Shown here: positions 1 through 6,859 of the stretch, in pieces | Numbering within the stretch: the stretch's first letter is position 1 | Layout of the letters: each line of letters opens with the position of its first letter | From: Aquimarina aquimarini | GTDB taxonomy: Bacteria; Bacteroidota; Bacteroidia; Flavobacteriales; Flavobacteriaceae | Direction: 5' to 3' | Length of the DNA: 64,000 bases | Assembly (NCBI RefSeq): GCF_900299535.1 | Contig: NZ_OMKE01000039.1 | Span: 186,001 to 250,000, forward strand | Translations under genes and position numbers: made by a program | Notes under the pieces: generated by a model | What the model was told of the DNA's origin: nothing | Databases searched by the model: none | Seen by the model: only the letters and a program-made list of their open reading frames with translations

Positions 1-1
1 T

Positions 2-334
2 TTGATTCATTCTGGTGAGATACGAAAACACCTAAAACGTGCTACTGCTTATTACAAAGAGAAACGAGAAGCTTTTAAATGCTTATTGGAAAAACATTTG
101 TCTGGTAAGATCACTTATACCATTCCTGAAGGAGGATTGGCTTTTTGGGTACAATCAAATGAGGTCATAGATTATGAGAATGTCTATACTTCATTGTTAC
201 AAAAAAGAATTGAAATAATTCATCCTAATAAATTCAGTTATCAAAAAGAGGTACAGGGCTTGCGTTTGGGGTATGCATCACTTTCTTCAGAGGATCTCAG
301 AAAAGGGTTGATCGAAATAGGTAAATTACTATAA
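2..334 (+). CDS. C-terminal fragment of a PLP-dependent aminotransferase-type protein, probably a MocR/PdxR regulator
   Basis: This is an open frame entering from the left edge and ending in TAA; the true start is outside the window, so only the last 110 residues are seen. The pattern IPEGGLAFWV, followed by a small domain ending in LRLGYASLSSEDLRKGL, matches the C-terminal small domain of fold-type I aminotransferases. It resembles most closely the aminotransferase half of GntR/MocR-family regulators, which end in this G-x-L-x-x-G helix. The PLP lysine and any N-terminal winged helix are off the window, so a plain class I/II aminotransferase cannot be excluded. It converges with the MarR gene on the opposite strand. 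Confidence 0.7.
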   Translation: MIHSGEIRKHLKRATAYYKEKREAFKCLLEKHLSGKITYTIPEGGLAFWVQSNEVIDYENVYTSLLQKRIEIIHPNKFSYQKEVQGLRLGYASLSSEDLRKGLIEIGKLL

Positions 335-364
335 AAGACAACATAACAACAGATCATTATTTGG

Positions 365-937
365 TTATTTTACAGTTTCTTGATATTCTGGGCAATCTAA
401 TCTTATTTCTATATCCTGAAGCTCTGATTTTAAAAGGTTGCAGTAATGCCCTTCTTTTTTTTCTTTATAAAATGTACAACCAAAACAGGTTCTTTGTACA
501 GAAAGTACCCCTGTACGGTTTAATTGATAAATTAACTTGCTTACTGTTTTATAAATAGACTTTAGATCTTCTTCTTCTACTTTACTTAGTTGTTTTTTTA
601 TTGGGTTTGTATAATTCTTTGTTTGGTCTACTATTTTTTTACCTTTTAGAGATAACATCAATGTATAGCTTCTATTATCACTAGAGGAATAATCTTTAAT
701 TAATATTTCTTTTTTTACCAATACTCGTATGGCATCACTTATGGTTGGCTTTGTTACATTAAACTCTCTTGATAAATAGCTTACATTACATAATTCTTGT
801 TTATGATATACTATAAAATTAAGTATTTGTATTTGTATAGGACTTAATTTCAGTTCTTTTGCTTGTTCCCACAAAAGTATTTTAAATACTTCTGAGAGTC
901 TACTTAAACCTGCCGTAACTTTTGAATTTAAATCCAT
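365..937 (-). CDS. MarR-family winged-helix regulator with a C-terminal four-cysteine motif
   Basis: The protein has 190 residues. Residues 1-140 look like a MarR fold: a dimerisation helix, then a winged helix with recognition segment NVTKPTISDAIRVL (about 60-73) and a wing around SSSDNRSYTLMLS (84-96). The last 40 residues are unusual: Cys151, Cys154, Cys166 and Cys182 (spacing C-x2-C-x11-C-x15-C) in a TCFGC...HYC...LDCPE arrangement that could bind Zn or an Fe-S cluster or form disulfides; Cys50 is a fifth cysteine. It is the last gene of a minus-strand unit with a thioredoxin-like protein 25 bp upstream. I infer a redox-responsive regulator; nearby palindromes at 3043-3067 and 5434-5458 are candidate targets. 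No experimental function is known to me. Confidence 0.85.
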   Translation of the reverse strand: MDLNSKVTAGLSRLSEVFKILLWEQAKELKLSPIQIQILNFIVYHKQELCNVSYLSREFNVTKPTISDAIRVLVKKEILIKDYSSSDNRSYTLMLSLKGKKIVDQTKNYTNPIKKQLSKVEEEDLKSIYKTVSKLIYQLNRTGVLSVQRTCFGCTFYKEKKEGHYCNLLKSELQDIEIRLDCPEYQETVK

Positions 938-962
938 TTATGTTAAAATTATTCACACAAAG

Positions 963-1592
963 TTAACAATCCTTACCATATGTATCGATAAGGCTTTCTA
1001 ACTTGGTTGTAACTACTGTATTTTCAACATGCCCAAATTGTTCAAACAATATTTCATAACTATCATTAAAAACAAGCATAGAAGGTGTTCCTTTTAACTG
1101 ATTTAATATAAATGTTAATGCAATTTTCTCTTGAGATTTCAAGTATTCAATTACTTTTTTTAGAAGTGCACGTTGCTCAAACTCTGGCCAAATCTTATAA
1201 TTTGGATTAATTTGACAAATTTTAGCCGCTGCAATAGAAAAATCAAATGACTCATCAGCCATTTTATCCATTGCTACCGGAAAATCTATATTCTTAGGGT
1301 AGCGATCAAAACCTTGCTCAATCATAGCTTTTTTAGTTTCTCCTACGATTTGCCCAGAATTAATCAATAGATTAGTATTTGTTTCGTTATTATAATCAAA
1401 ATCTTCAAAAGCAGTGGATAACCCTAAAAACGATATATCCTTGTTATACTCGTTATGTAACTCATTTACAAACGGAATTCCATATAAAAAGCAACCAGGG
1501 CAGTTTACTTGAAAAACGAAAAGAAAATTTAGCTTTCTCAAAACAAATTCTCCTTGTAAGGCTTGATTAAAATGTAAATCTAATTTCTTCAA
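963..1592 (-). CDS. Thioredoxin-like protein with CPGC motif
   Basis: About 209 residues. The N-terminal region carries NFLFVFQVNCPGCFLYGIP, a thioredoxin-fold strand followed by a CxxC active site (CPGC). A later TPSM segment has the Thr-Pro expected just before the substrate strand (cis-Pro). There is no signal peptide, so a cytoplasmic thiol-disulfide role is likely. The frame is open up to 1649 but contains no ATG there; I place the start at a TTG at 1592, four bases after the stop of the upstream gene, giving MKKLDLHF. The longer TTG start at 1649 would overlap that gene by more than 50 bp. It is probably co-transcribed with the 77-residue gene upstream and the MarR gene downstream, forming a small redox unit. 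Confidence 0.75.
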   Translation of the reverse strand: MKKLDLHFNQALQGEFVLRKLNFLFVFQVNCPGCFLYGIPFVNELHNEYNKDISFLGLSTAFEDFDYNNETNTNLLINSGQIVGETKKAMIEQGFDRYPKNIDFPVAMDKMADESFDFSIAAAKICQINPNYKIWPEFEQRALLKKVIEYLKSQEKIALTFILNQLKGTPSMLVFNDSYEILFEQFGHVENTVVTTKLESLIDTYGKDC

Positions 1593-1596
1593 AACT

Positions 1597-1830
1597 TTAT
1601 TTTTTCCAATAGTTATTTGCTGCAGATACTGTTTGAAAATGTAGAGCAACCACCTGCGAAGCAGCTGTTAATCGACTTGCATCATTTGCATATTTACTTC
1701 TTAATTCTTTTAATACCTCTATATCTGGTTGTGTATATTTAACCCCCATTCTTGATAATTTTATTGCTAATTCAAAACCTTCTTGTGGTGTTTTGGTTTG
1801 TAAATTATGTAACCAAATTTCTTGAGTCAT
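1597..1830 (-). CDS. Small conserved-looking protein, unknown function
   Basis: This is a 77-residue soluble protein without signal peptide or membrane segment, predicted mostly helical and rich in Lys, Gln and Ala (for example ELRSKYANDASRLTAAS). I do not recognise a family. It starts with ATG, has normal codon use for the neighbourhood, and ends four bases before the likely start of the thioredoxin-like gene, so the two are probably translationally coupled. It lies after an intrinsic terminator at 1948-1980 and is therefore likely the first gene of its own transcript. Its steady linkage to thiol proteins and a Cys-rich MarR suggests a part in the same stress response, but this is context only. 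Confidence 0.7.
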   Translation of the reverse strand: MTQEIWLHNLQTKTPQEGFELAIKLSRMGVKYTQPDIEVLKELRSKYANDASRLTAASQVVALHFQTVSAANNYWKK

Positions 1831-1947
1831 AATGCTATTCTTTAAATAATAAATAAAAAAGTTTAAATCACTTCAAATCAATGGTAATTTTCTTTTGGCA
1901 TATAGGTGTTATAAACTGAAACTTTCATGTTTTCTATTTTTATCTTT

Positions 1948-1980
1948 AAAAAAGTAAGCGGTGTAGTTTTAACACCGCCT
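1948..1980 (-). terminator. Intrinsic terminator after the glutaredoxin-like gene
   Basis: On the minus strand, GCGGTGT and ACACCGC form a GC-rich stem of at least 7 bp around a short loop and are followed by a T-run (CTTTTTT). It lies about 20 bp past the stop of the gene ending at 2002 and so separates the lipoprotein-glutaredoxin transcript from the 1830-365 unit. Confidence 0.75.
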
Positions 1981-2001
1981 ACATAACAATAATGTTTGAA
2001 C

Positions 2002-2235
2002 TTAGCCTTTTACATCTGCCATTGATGCTCCAAAATTAAGGTGTAATACATTTCCATTTGGAGTAAGAAGTGCTGGTACAGATTTAACTCCTACCTTTTC
2101 GGCTTCATCAATACGGTTTCTAACTTCACCAATATTAACTACTTCTACATTTTCATTTCCGAGCAAGTTTATGATATCGTGTTCTGCACTAGTACAAACT
2201 GAACATCCAGCATGATAGAAAATTGATTTACTCAT
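2002..2235 (-). CDS. Small glutaredoxin/thioredoxin-like protein with CxxC
   Basis: The protein has 77 residues with the start of a thioredoxin fold: a short strand SIFYHAG followed by Cys11-Ser-Val-Cys14, a helix, and the SVPAL segment that supplies the cis-proline before LLTPNGNVLHLNFG. The length and motif order fit a minimal glutaredoxin-like domain. There is no signal peptide, so it is cytoplasmic. It follows the lipoprotein gene by 34 bp on the same strand and the pair ends at an intrinsic terminator, so the two are probably one transcript under the palindromic operator at 3043-3067. Likely role: reduction of a partner thiol or sensing; the substrate is unknown. Confidence 0.75.
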   Translation of the reverse strand: MSKSIFYHAGCSVCTSAEHDIINLLGNENVEVVNIGEVRNRIDEAEKVGVKSVPALLTPNGNVLHLNFGASMADVKG

Positions 2236-2269
2236 GATTTTAATTATTTTAAAGGGTTAACATTTATTT

Positions 2270-3016
2270 CTAATTGATATTTTTTACTTTGTATGGAAGA
2301 GATAAATCTCCTGATGCTATACTGTACACTGCATATACTCCTAACATTGGCATATCTTTCTCTTTCCATTCTGTATTTACTTGCATATAAGCGGCAACTC
2401 CATCAAAAGAAAAATCTGTTACATTATTAATTCTAAATTTTGGTACCACTGTTTTAATGCTATTTCCTCTGATAATCACATTGTACCCTGGAGAATCCAT
2501 GTACATTGGCATTCCAGGGTTGGTAGCAGGAAGTTTGATACTTTTGTCTTTGGCATCAAAAGTTTTCACACTTAATCCACCTGGTACTCTTTTGTCCTTG
2601 ATCAAAACAACCCAATGTGGATGCCATATAACACCGTCATTTGCGTAATTAAAATCAAAATCCTCATCCCACAATGGCGTATCATCAAAATCTGGATGTG
2701 ATGTCAGGGCTAACGCAACAATTCCTTCGGTTTTAGAAAAACCAACATCTGTTGATTTTAAATTGGTTGGAAATACGTAACCTAGTACTGGTGCTCCATT
2801 AACGTTACCAATTGCGACTGGTTTATTTTCTCCAGCTTTTCCTTTTACTTTAATCTCAAAAATATGATGTTCAAGATCTTTATCGTAAGTAACTGTAGCG
2901 GTTGTAATTTTTAAATCATCTGATGATTTAAACGATGGATCTTCATTGGTTTTAACCTGTGCTTTACAAGAAACAAACATTAATATTGAGAAAAGGAGTA
3001 ATAATTTTTTCTTCAT
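2270..3016 (-). CDS. Lipoprotein of unknown function, possibly redox-regulated
   Basis: A 248-residue protein with a clear lipoprotein signal: MKKKLLLLFSILMFVSC, with Cys17 as the lipidation site. The mature part is beta-rich, with IWHPHWVVL and several conserved-looking Asp/Trp turns (DDTPLWDEDFDFNYA), suggesting a small secreted beta domain with possible metal ligands (His-Pro-His). I do not recognise the family. It is the first gene of a unit with the glutaredoxin-like protein. A Bacteroidota -7 element (TATATTTG, 3040-3047 read on the minus strand) lies about 25 bp upstream and overlaps one arm of a strong palindrome. Confidence 0.75.
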   Translation of the reverse strand: MKKKLLLLFSILMFVSCKAQVKTNEDPSFKSSDDLKITTATVTYDKDLEHHIFEIKVKGKAGENKPVAIGNVNGAPVLGYVFPTNLKSTDVGFSKTEGIVALALTSHPDFDDTPLWDEDFDFNYANDGVIWHPHWVVLIKDKRVPGGLSVKTFDAKDKSIKLPATNPGMPMYMDSPGYNVIIRGNSIKTVVPKFRINNVTDFSFDGVAAYMQVNTEWKEKDMPMLGVYAVYSIASGDLSLPYKVKNIN

Positions 3017-3042
3017 TCTAGCATTTTTTAATTATAATTCAA

Positions 3043-3067
3043 ATATAGTTAGGAATCCTAACTATAT
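3043..3067 (-). promoter_or_regulatory. Palindromic operator overlapping the lipoprotein promoter
   Basis: Two perfect 11-bp arms are separated by 3 bp, with core GTTAGG-N3-CCTAAC. The minus-strand -7 element TATATTTG (plus coordinates 3040-3047) overlaps the proximal arm, so a bound regulator would sit on the promoter. The core and the 3-bp spacing are identical to the palindrome upstream of the catalase gene at 5434-5458. Confidence 0.7.
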
Positions 3068-3106
3068 AAAATATAAAAGCTTAATTAACCCAAATTTAAC
3101 ATAAAT

Positions 3107-3135
3107 AGCAGGAATCTTTTGTTAAGATTCCTGCT
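3107..3135 (-). terminator. Intrinsic terminator of the catalase-ankyrin unit
   Basis: A perfect 12-bp stem (AGCAGGAATCTT and its complement) with a 5-nt loop lies about 60 bp beyond the ankyrin stop codon. On the minus strand it is followed by a moderately T-rich stretch (ATTTATGTT). Confidence 0.65.
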
Positions 3136-3192
3136 TAATTAGTAACAAATGTTAAATTTTATGTTGTAAATGGTCTAACATTTTAAAATGAG

Positions 3193-3663
3193 TCACTTTT
3201 TTGTTTTTAAAAGAGTGATAATTTTTTTCCTATCAAAACGAGTTGCAAACTCCAAGGTTCTCTGACTTATAGATTCATCACAGTTTCCTTTTTTTATTAA
3301 AATTTCTGAGATTTCGTCTTCTGCTGCAACTATAGCTCCCATTAATGCAGTATTTCCTCTTTTATCTTTTATACAAAGGTTTGCACCTTTATCCAAGAGA
3401 AACTCTACGGCTTCTTTTTGTCCATTATAGGCAGCAACCATTAGGCCTGTATATCCATTCTCTCCTTGGTAGTTTATATCTACTCCTGATTCAATGAACT
3501 TGTTTAATAACTCCATATCTGAGGTTCTGGCTCCATGAAAAAAAGATTTCTCTAATTCTTGCTGCGCTGTTAATTCGTTTTGAGCTGTAGTACTCTGTAT
3601 ATTTAATAGCAATAGCAACATGGTAATAATTCCCAAATATTTTGATTTGATTATATTTTCCAT
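3193..3663 (-). CDS. Secreted ankyrin-repeat protein, catalase partner
   Basis: A 156-residue protein with an N-terminal signal peptide (hydrophobic run ITMLLLLLNIQ, cleavage near TTAQ). Residues about 40-140 hold three ankyrin-type repeats, recognisable by ENGYTGLMVAAYNGQKEAV and RGNTALMGAI with the usual G-x-T-x-L pattern. The gene follows the catalase gene by 16 bp. In Pseudomonas aeruginosa an ankyrin protein (AnkB) encoded beside KatB supports catalase activity; by analogy this protein would act with the secreted catalase in the periplasm. The fold assignment is strong; the partner role rests on the neighbour. Confidence 0.85.
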   Translation of the reverse strand: MENIIKSKYLGIITMLLLLLNIQSTTAQNELTAQQELEKSFFHGARTSDMELLNKFIESGVDINYQGENGYTGLMVAAYNGQKEAVEFLLDKGANLCIKDKRGNTALMGAIVAAEDEISEILIKKGNCDESISQRTLEFATRFDRKKIITLLKTKK

Positions 3664-3679
3664 TGTGTTTTCTGGGTTT

Positions 3680-5185
3680 TTATTTTGTATACATTTCTTT
3701 AGATAAACTCAAGCCCTTACCTACTCTAGTTCCGTATTCTTTATCAGCTTTATATAAATAGCTTACCATTTTTGATTGTACTTTTTTACTTTTTACCTTT
3801 TGTAAAGCACCTACCCAATTCCTGATCAGGTTATCTTTTTCTTGTTTAGAATATCCTCTATATAAAATTCCGGCTTGATAAAAATTTCTGGGTCTTTTTA
3901 TTTCTTCTCGTACCATATAGCCTTGAATCAATCTTTTATCTTCTGGCTTAAAAGTGGTTGTCAATTTACTTTTACGACTTGGGAAATAGTTGATATCACC
4001 AGTTCTTTCTTCAAAATTCATAGGGCCATCAATATGATAATTCTTTACTTCTACCACAGGTCTGTTGGCTGGTAGCAATTGATGATTTTTTCCTAAGCGA
4101 TACATTTGTGCATCTGCATATGAAAAGTTTCTTCCTTGAAGCATTTTATCTGGTGAAAACCCAATACCAGGTACTACTCTTGATGGTGCATAGGCTGCAC
4201 TTTCTGTGTATTGAAAGAAATTTGGAGGAATGCGGTCTAGTACTAAGGTACCTACTTTAAACTCTTCTACATCAAACCATTGCTTGGTATCATCAAAAAT
4301 ATTAAAGTCAAACTTATTGATATCTTTATTAGGTATCACTTTTACCATTAAATCCCATTTTGGGAAATTCCCTTTACCAATATTATCATATAAATCTCGA
4401 GTCATATGGTTAAAGTCTCTTCCTTGTACCTCGACTAATTCATCTGCAGATAGGTTTTTGATGCCTTGATGAGATTTAAAATGAAATTTCACCCAGTGAA
4501 TATCTCCTTTGTCATTGATAAACTTAAAGGTGTTTACTCCAAAACCATCCATTTCTCTATATGATTTAGGGGTTCCGTTGTCTGAGTATAACCAAGTAAG
4601 CGTTTGTATGGCTTCTGGGGTTAGCGAAAAATAATCGAACACTCTATTCTCGTCTTGAATATTGGTTATAGGTGATGGTTTATTTGCGTGTGTAAAATCA
4701 GGGAATTTGATTGCATCTCTGATAAAAAAGGTTGGAATATGGTTTCCTACTAAATCCCAGTTTCCTTCTTCTGTATAAAATTTTACAGCAAATCCTCTTG
4801 GGTCTCTTGCTGTTTCTGGTGATCCTTTTGAATGAATAACACTAGAAAAACGTATTAATATGGGGGTTTTTTTATTGACTTCTGAGAATATCTTGGCTTT
4901 TGTTAAGTTCTTGATACTTTTGGTCGTTACAAAATACCCTTGCGCCCCTGTTCCTCTGGGGTGCATTACTCGTTCTGGAATCCTCTCTCTACTAAAGTGT
5001 TGTAGCTTTTCTATTAAATGTACGTCTTCTAATAGTACAGGACCATTTTCACCAATCGTTAGAGATTCTTTATCTCCATTTAATGGTGCTCCTCCGCTAG
5101 AGGTCATATTGTTGTCCATTTTTTTCTGGGCAAAGGCCAGTACTGATACTGCCATGCATGCGAATACTAAAATTCTTCTTTTCAT
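3680..5185 (-). CDS. katA: Monofunctional heme catalase, exported
   Basis: Clade-type catalase of about 501 residues that converts H2O2 to water and oxygen. Visible are the distal-histidine region RERIPERVMHPRGTGAQGYF, the core RGFAVKFYTEEGNWDLVGNH, and the proximal heme-ligand region FSYADAQMYRLG, whose Tyr coordinates the heme iron. I choose the ATG at 5185 because it starts a signal peptide (KRRILVFACMAVSVLAFAQ); the ATG at 5230 would place 15 extra residues before it. Export makes it a periplasmic scavenger. The leader from the probable promoter (about 5430) is long, around 230 nt. The operator at 5434-5458 suggests the same regulator as the lipoprotein unit. Confidence 0.95.
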   Translation of the reverse strand: MKRRILVFACMAVSVLAFAQKKMDNNMTSSGGAPLNGDKESLTIGENGPVLLEDVHLIEKLQHFSRERIPERVMHPRGTGAQGYFVTTKSIKNLTKAKIFSEVNKKTPILIRFSSVIHSKGSPETARDPRGFAVKFYTEEGNWDLVGNHIPTFFIRDAIKFPDFTHANKPSPITNIQDENRVFDYFSLTPEAIQTLTWLYSDNGTPKSYREMDGFGVNTFKFINDKGDIHWVKFHFKSHQGIKNLSADELVEVQGRDFNHMTRDLYDNIGKGNFPKWDLMVKVIPNKDINKFDFNIFDDTKQWFDVEEFKVGTLVLDRIPPNFFQYTESAAYAPSRVVPGIGFSPDKMLQGRNFSYADAQMYRLGKNHQLLPANRPVVEVKNYHIDGPMNFEERTGDINYFPSRKSKLTTTFKPEDKRLIQGYMVREEIKRPRNFYQAGILYRGYSKQEKDNLIRNWVGALQKVKSKKVQSKMVSYLYKADKEYGTRVGKGLSLSKEMYTK

Positions 5186-5433
5186 TGTAAGTTTTGAGTT
5201 TAGTCTCCCAGCCCCAATGTTTTTGAACATTGTTTTAGGAGTTGTGTTTGTTATTGTTTTATCTTGAATACTCCTTTTTTTCAGGTGATATCAAATCTAG
5301 ATTGGTAGTTTTTTTTATAAGGCTTTATTTGACCTTTATTTATAGTTTGGATCTACTTTCTAGTAATTAGGATATGACATTCTTGCGTGAATTTTTCTGA
5401 TTAAGAAGTATTGCTTAGCTCTAACAAATTAAG

Positions 5434-5458
5434 TCATTGTTAGGCTTCCTAACAATGA
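5434..5458 (-). promoter_or_regulatory. Palindromic operator upstream of catalase
   Basis: Two perfect 11-bp arms with a 3-bp spacer, core GTTAGG-N3-CCTAAC, match the site at 3043-3067. Just downstream on the minus strand is TTAATTTG (plus 5425-5432), one mismatch from the -7 consensus TAnnTTTG, so the operator would cover the region just upstream of -7. The stretch 5186-5684 otherwise holds the long catalase leader and a hairpin, and no gene. Confidence 0.7.
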
Positions 5459-5562
5459 TTCTGGATATTATAAACAAATACATTTATAAACAAAAACTAT
5501 CGGTGAAACACAATTGAATAATCAAAATAGATGATCTATGATTTTAATGGTGCTATACAATT

Positions 5563-5605
5563 ACTAAAGCTCTGCTTAACTTATGTATTATAGCAGAGCT
5601 TTAGT
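5563..5605. repeat. Perfect inverted repeat, 14-bp arms
   Basis: Arms at 5563-5576 and 5592-5605 (ACTAAAGCTCTGCT and its complement) enclose a 15-nt loop. It lies 80 bp beyond the stop of the 58-residue ORF on the minus strand and may be its terminator, but neither side has a strong T-run (plus side: TTTAGTTTAAATT). Confidence 0.55.
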
Positions 5606-5684
5606 TTAAATTATCAGTGATTTTCATACCATATTATTGAACCCAATTCATGCATTACTATCAACTGGCAGTTATAGATTTCTT

Positions 5685-5861
5685 TTACTTATGAAAAGTA
5701 CGATGTCTATCATTTTTACTTGTTACTCCATTGGTTTCTGGAGGGTATAGTGCTTTACTCATTGCATTTATGTAATTAGAAGCCCACTTTGCTAGTATTC
5801 TTATGATCCATGGCTTCTTTTTTTTCATTTCTCCTTTTGTGGTATTTAAGTAAGTTTTCAT
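5685..5861 (-). CDS. Small basic protein, 58 residues, unknown
   Basis: An ATG-started frame, not overlapping any other gene. The protein has a Lys-rich start, an amphipathic helix KPWIIRILAKWASNYINA, and a polar His/Arg-rich end. It has ordinary amino-acid composition (four Pro, two Trp, no low-complexity run) and coding-like third positions, which argues for a real gene rather than a chance frame. No family is recognised. A perfect hairpin lies downstream. No clear TAnnTTTG element was found upstream. It could be a membrane-surface peptide because of the Trp/Lys amphipathic helix; this is speculation from composition. Confidence 0.5.
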   Translation of the reverse strand: MKTYLNTTKGEMKKKKPWIIRILAKWASNYINAMSKALYPPETNGVTSKNDRHRTFHK

Positions 5862-6132
5862 AATTAATAATTTTAAAATTAGCTGATTACAATATTATTC
5901 CTGTCTATTTTTTTGAAGCTGATTTACCTATTCAATTTTTTACACTTGTTATTCTTATTATTTGGACGTTGCAGTATCAACGGTATTCAAACCCGTAACT
6001 TTTCTAAGAGATAGTTGAGTACACTCTCTATTGTGTTACGATATTTTTTATATAGTATTGATTGAATTTGAGGTATAGAACACACAACTGTGTGCATCAT
6101 TATGTTTGTTACTATGTCTAGATTGTATAAAT
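5862..6132. other. Intergenic stretch with no recognised gene
   Basis: This is AT-rich sequence between two small minus-strand ORFs. I see no ORF of interest, no -7 element with good spacing, and no RNA gene. A short string near 5985 (GGTATTCAAACCC) looks superficially like a tRNA T-arm but has no matching acceptor or anticodon arms. Confidence 0.5.
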
Positions 6133-6160
6133 AAAAAAAGGCACCTTATTAGGATGCCTT
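6133..6160 (-). terminator. Intrinsic terminator of a small minus-strand unit
   Basis: On the minus strand AAGGCA-(T)CC pairs with GG-TGCCTT around a 6-nt loop (one bulged base) and is followed by seven Ts. It lies 25 bp past the stop of the 38-residue ORF. Confidence 0.7.
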
Positions 6161-6185
6161 CTATATATCTTGATGTTTGTATAAG

Positions 6186-6302
6186 TTATGTTCTTATATT
6201 CATCTTTTTTATAAAACAGACACCTTTTATGTTCTTATTAGAACAATACACCCTTTGTTTGAGAATGAGACGGGTACTATGTTGCAGATTATTTAGTGTC
6301 AT
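6186..6302 (-). CDS. Tiny ORF, 38 residues, in a promoter-ORF-terminator cassette
   Basis: This basic peptide begins MTLNNLQHSTRLILKQRVYC and contains two Cys and many Lys/Arg. The frame is open further upstream, but a -7 element CATCTTTG (plus 6357-6364) lies in that extension, so I take the ATG at 6302 about 55 nt after it. An intrinsic terminator follows. The complete transcription signals support expression; whether the transcript acts as a peptide mRNA or as a small RNA cannot be told from sequence. Confidence 0.4.
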   Translation of the reverse strand: MTLNNLQHSTRLILKQRVYCSNKNIKGVCFIKKMNIRT

Positions 6303-6356
6303 TTCTATTATTTTATATTTATAAATACAATCTCTTCTTATTTCTTGATTGCCATG

Positions 6357-6419
6357 CAAAGATGAAAACTTTTTTTTAATACACAAATTTATTCTCTATT
6401 TACTTTATTGATTATCAAT
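6357..6419 (-). promoter_or_regulatory. Promoter with upstream palindrome for the 38-residue ORF
   Basis: The -7 element CATCTTTG (6357-6364, minus strand) is followed by GCAT, and a TTTG lies about 19 bp upstream as a possible -33 element. A perfect 13-bp palindrome ATTGATTATCAAT sits at 6407-6419, its centre 49 bp from the -7 element. The same arrangement recurs at 11667-11730. Confidence 0.5.
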
Positions 6420-6573
6420 GTTTTAAACACGAAATTAAACATGAGAATTCCAGTCCGTTTCTCAACAGATATTGGATATTTTGGCAATCGTCTGTCTCTC
6501 TGATGCTTACTTTCCAACTATTACTTTGTATGTACTAATTATTATTTATTCATATTCTTAAAAAAAAAATCAT

Positions 6574-6602
6574 AAAAAAAACGTCCAATTTCTTGGACGT
6601 TT
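6574..6602 (-). terminator. Intrinsic terminator of the 42-residue ORF unit
   Basis: A perfect 10-bp stem (AAACGTCCAA and its complement) with a 4-nt loop is followed on the minus strand by a run of Ts. It lies about 30 bp past the stop of the small ORF at 6631. Confidence 0.75.
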
Positions 6603-6630
6603 GTAGTTATATCTAGTTTTTGTTTTTAAA

Positions 6631-6759
6631 TCACTTTATAGAATGATGATTAAAATAGCTACATAACGTCCTGTTTTGAGTATACATCTTATAGATTTCT
6701 CGGGATACACACTGATTATACAGTGGTTTTAACGTGGTATGTATTCTATTCTGTTTCAT
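6631..6759 (-). CDS. Tiny ORF, 42 residues, in a promoter-ORF-terminator cassette
   Basis: An ATG-started peptide beginning MKQNRIHTTLKPLYNQ, basic and with two Cys. A -7-like element CATATTTG (plus 6769-6776) stands 9 bp before the ATG and a strong terminator follows the stop. There is no similarity I recognise to known proteins. It could be a short mRNA or a small RNA with an incidental frame. Confidence 0.4.
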   Translation of the reverse strand: MKQNRIHTTLKPLYNQCVSREIYKMYTQNRTLCSYFNHHSIK

Positions 6760-6768
6760 TTTGTTATA

Positions 6769-6776
6769 CAAATATG
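6769..6776 (-). promoter_or_regulatory. -7 element CATATTTG
   Basis: On the minus strand this differs from the TAnnTTTG consensus by one base, the same C as in the other small cassettes at 6357, 11667 and 12035. Confidence 0.4.
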
Positions 6777-6859
6777 CATACATTTTTTTGTTATTTTATA
6801 AATTATTGTAAAAAATCTTAGTGTTAAGAAATGTAATCTAAAAATAGAGCTTTTACCTT

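Noticed and set aside
1593..1649. N-terminal extension of the thioredoxin-like gene to a TTG at 1649
   Set aside because: It would overlap the upstream 77-residue gene by more than 50 bp; the TTG at 1592 lies 4 bp after that gene and gives a better N-terminus.
5186..5230. 15-residue extension of catalase to the ATG at 5230
   Set aside because: It would put charged residues in front of a clear signal peptide; the ATG at 5185 starts directly at that peptide.
5975..6000. tRNA-like T-arm string GGTATTCAAACCC
   Set aside because: No acceptor stem, anticodon arm or D-arm could be folded around it on either strand.
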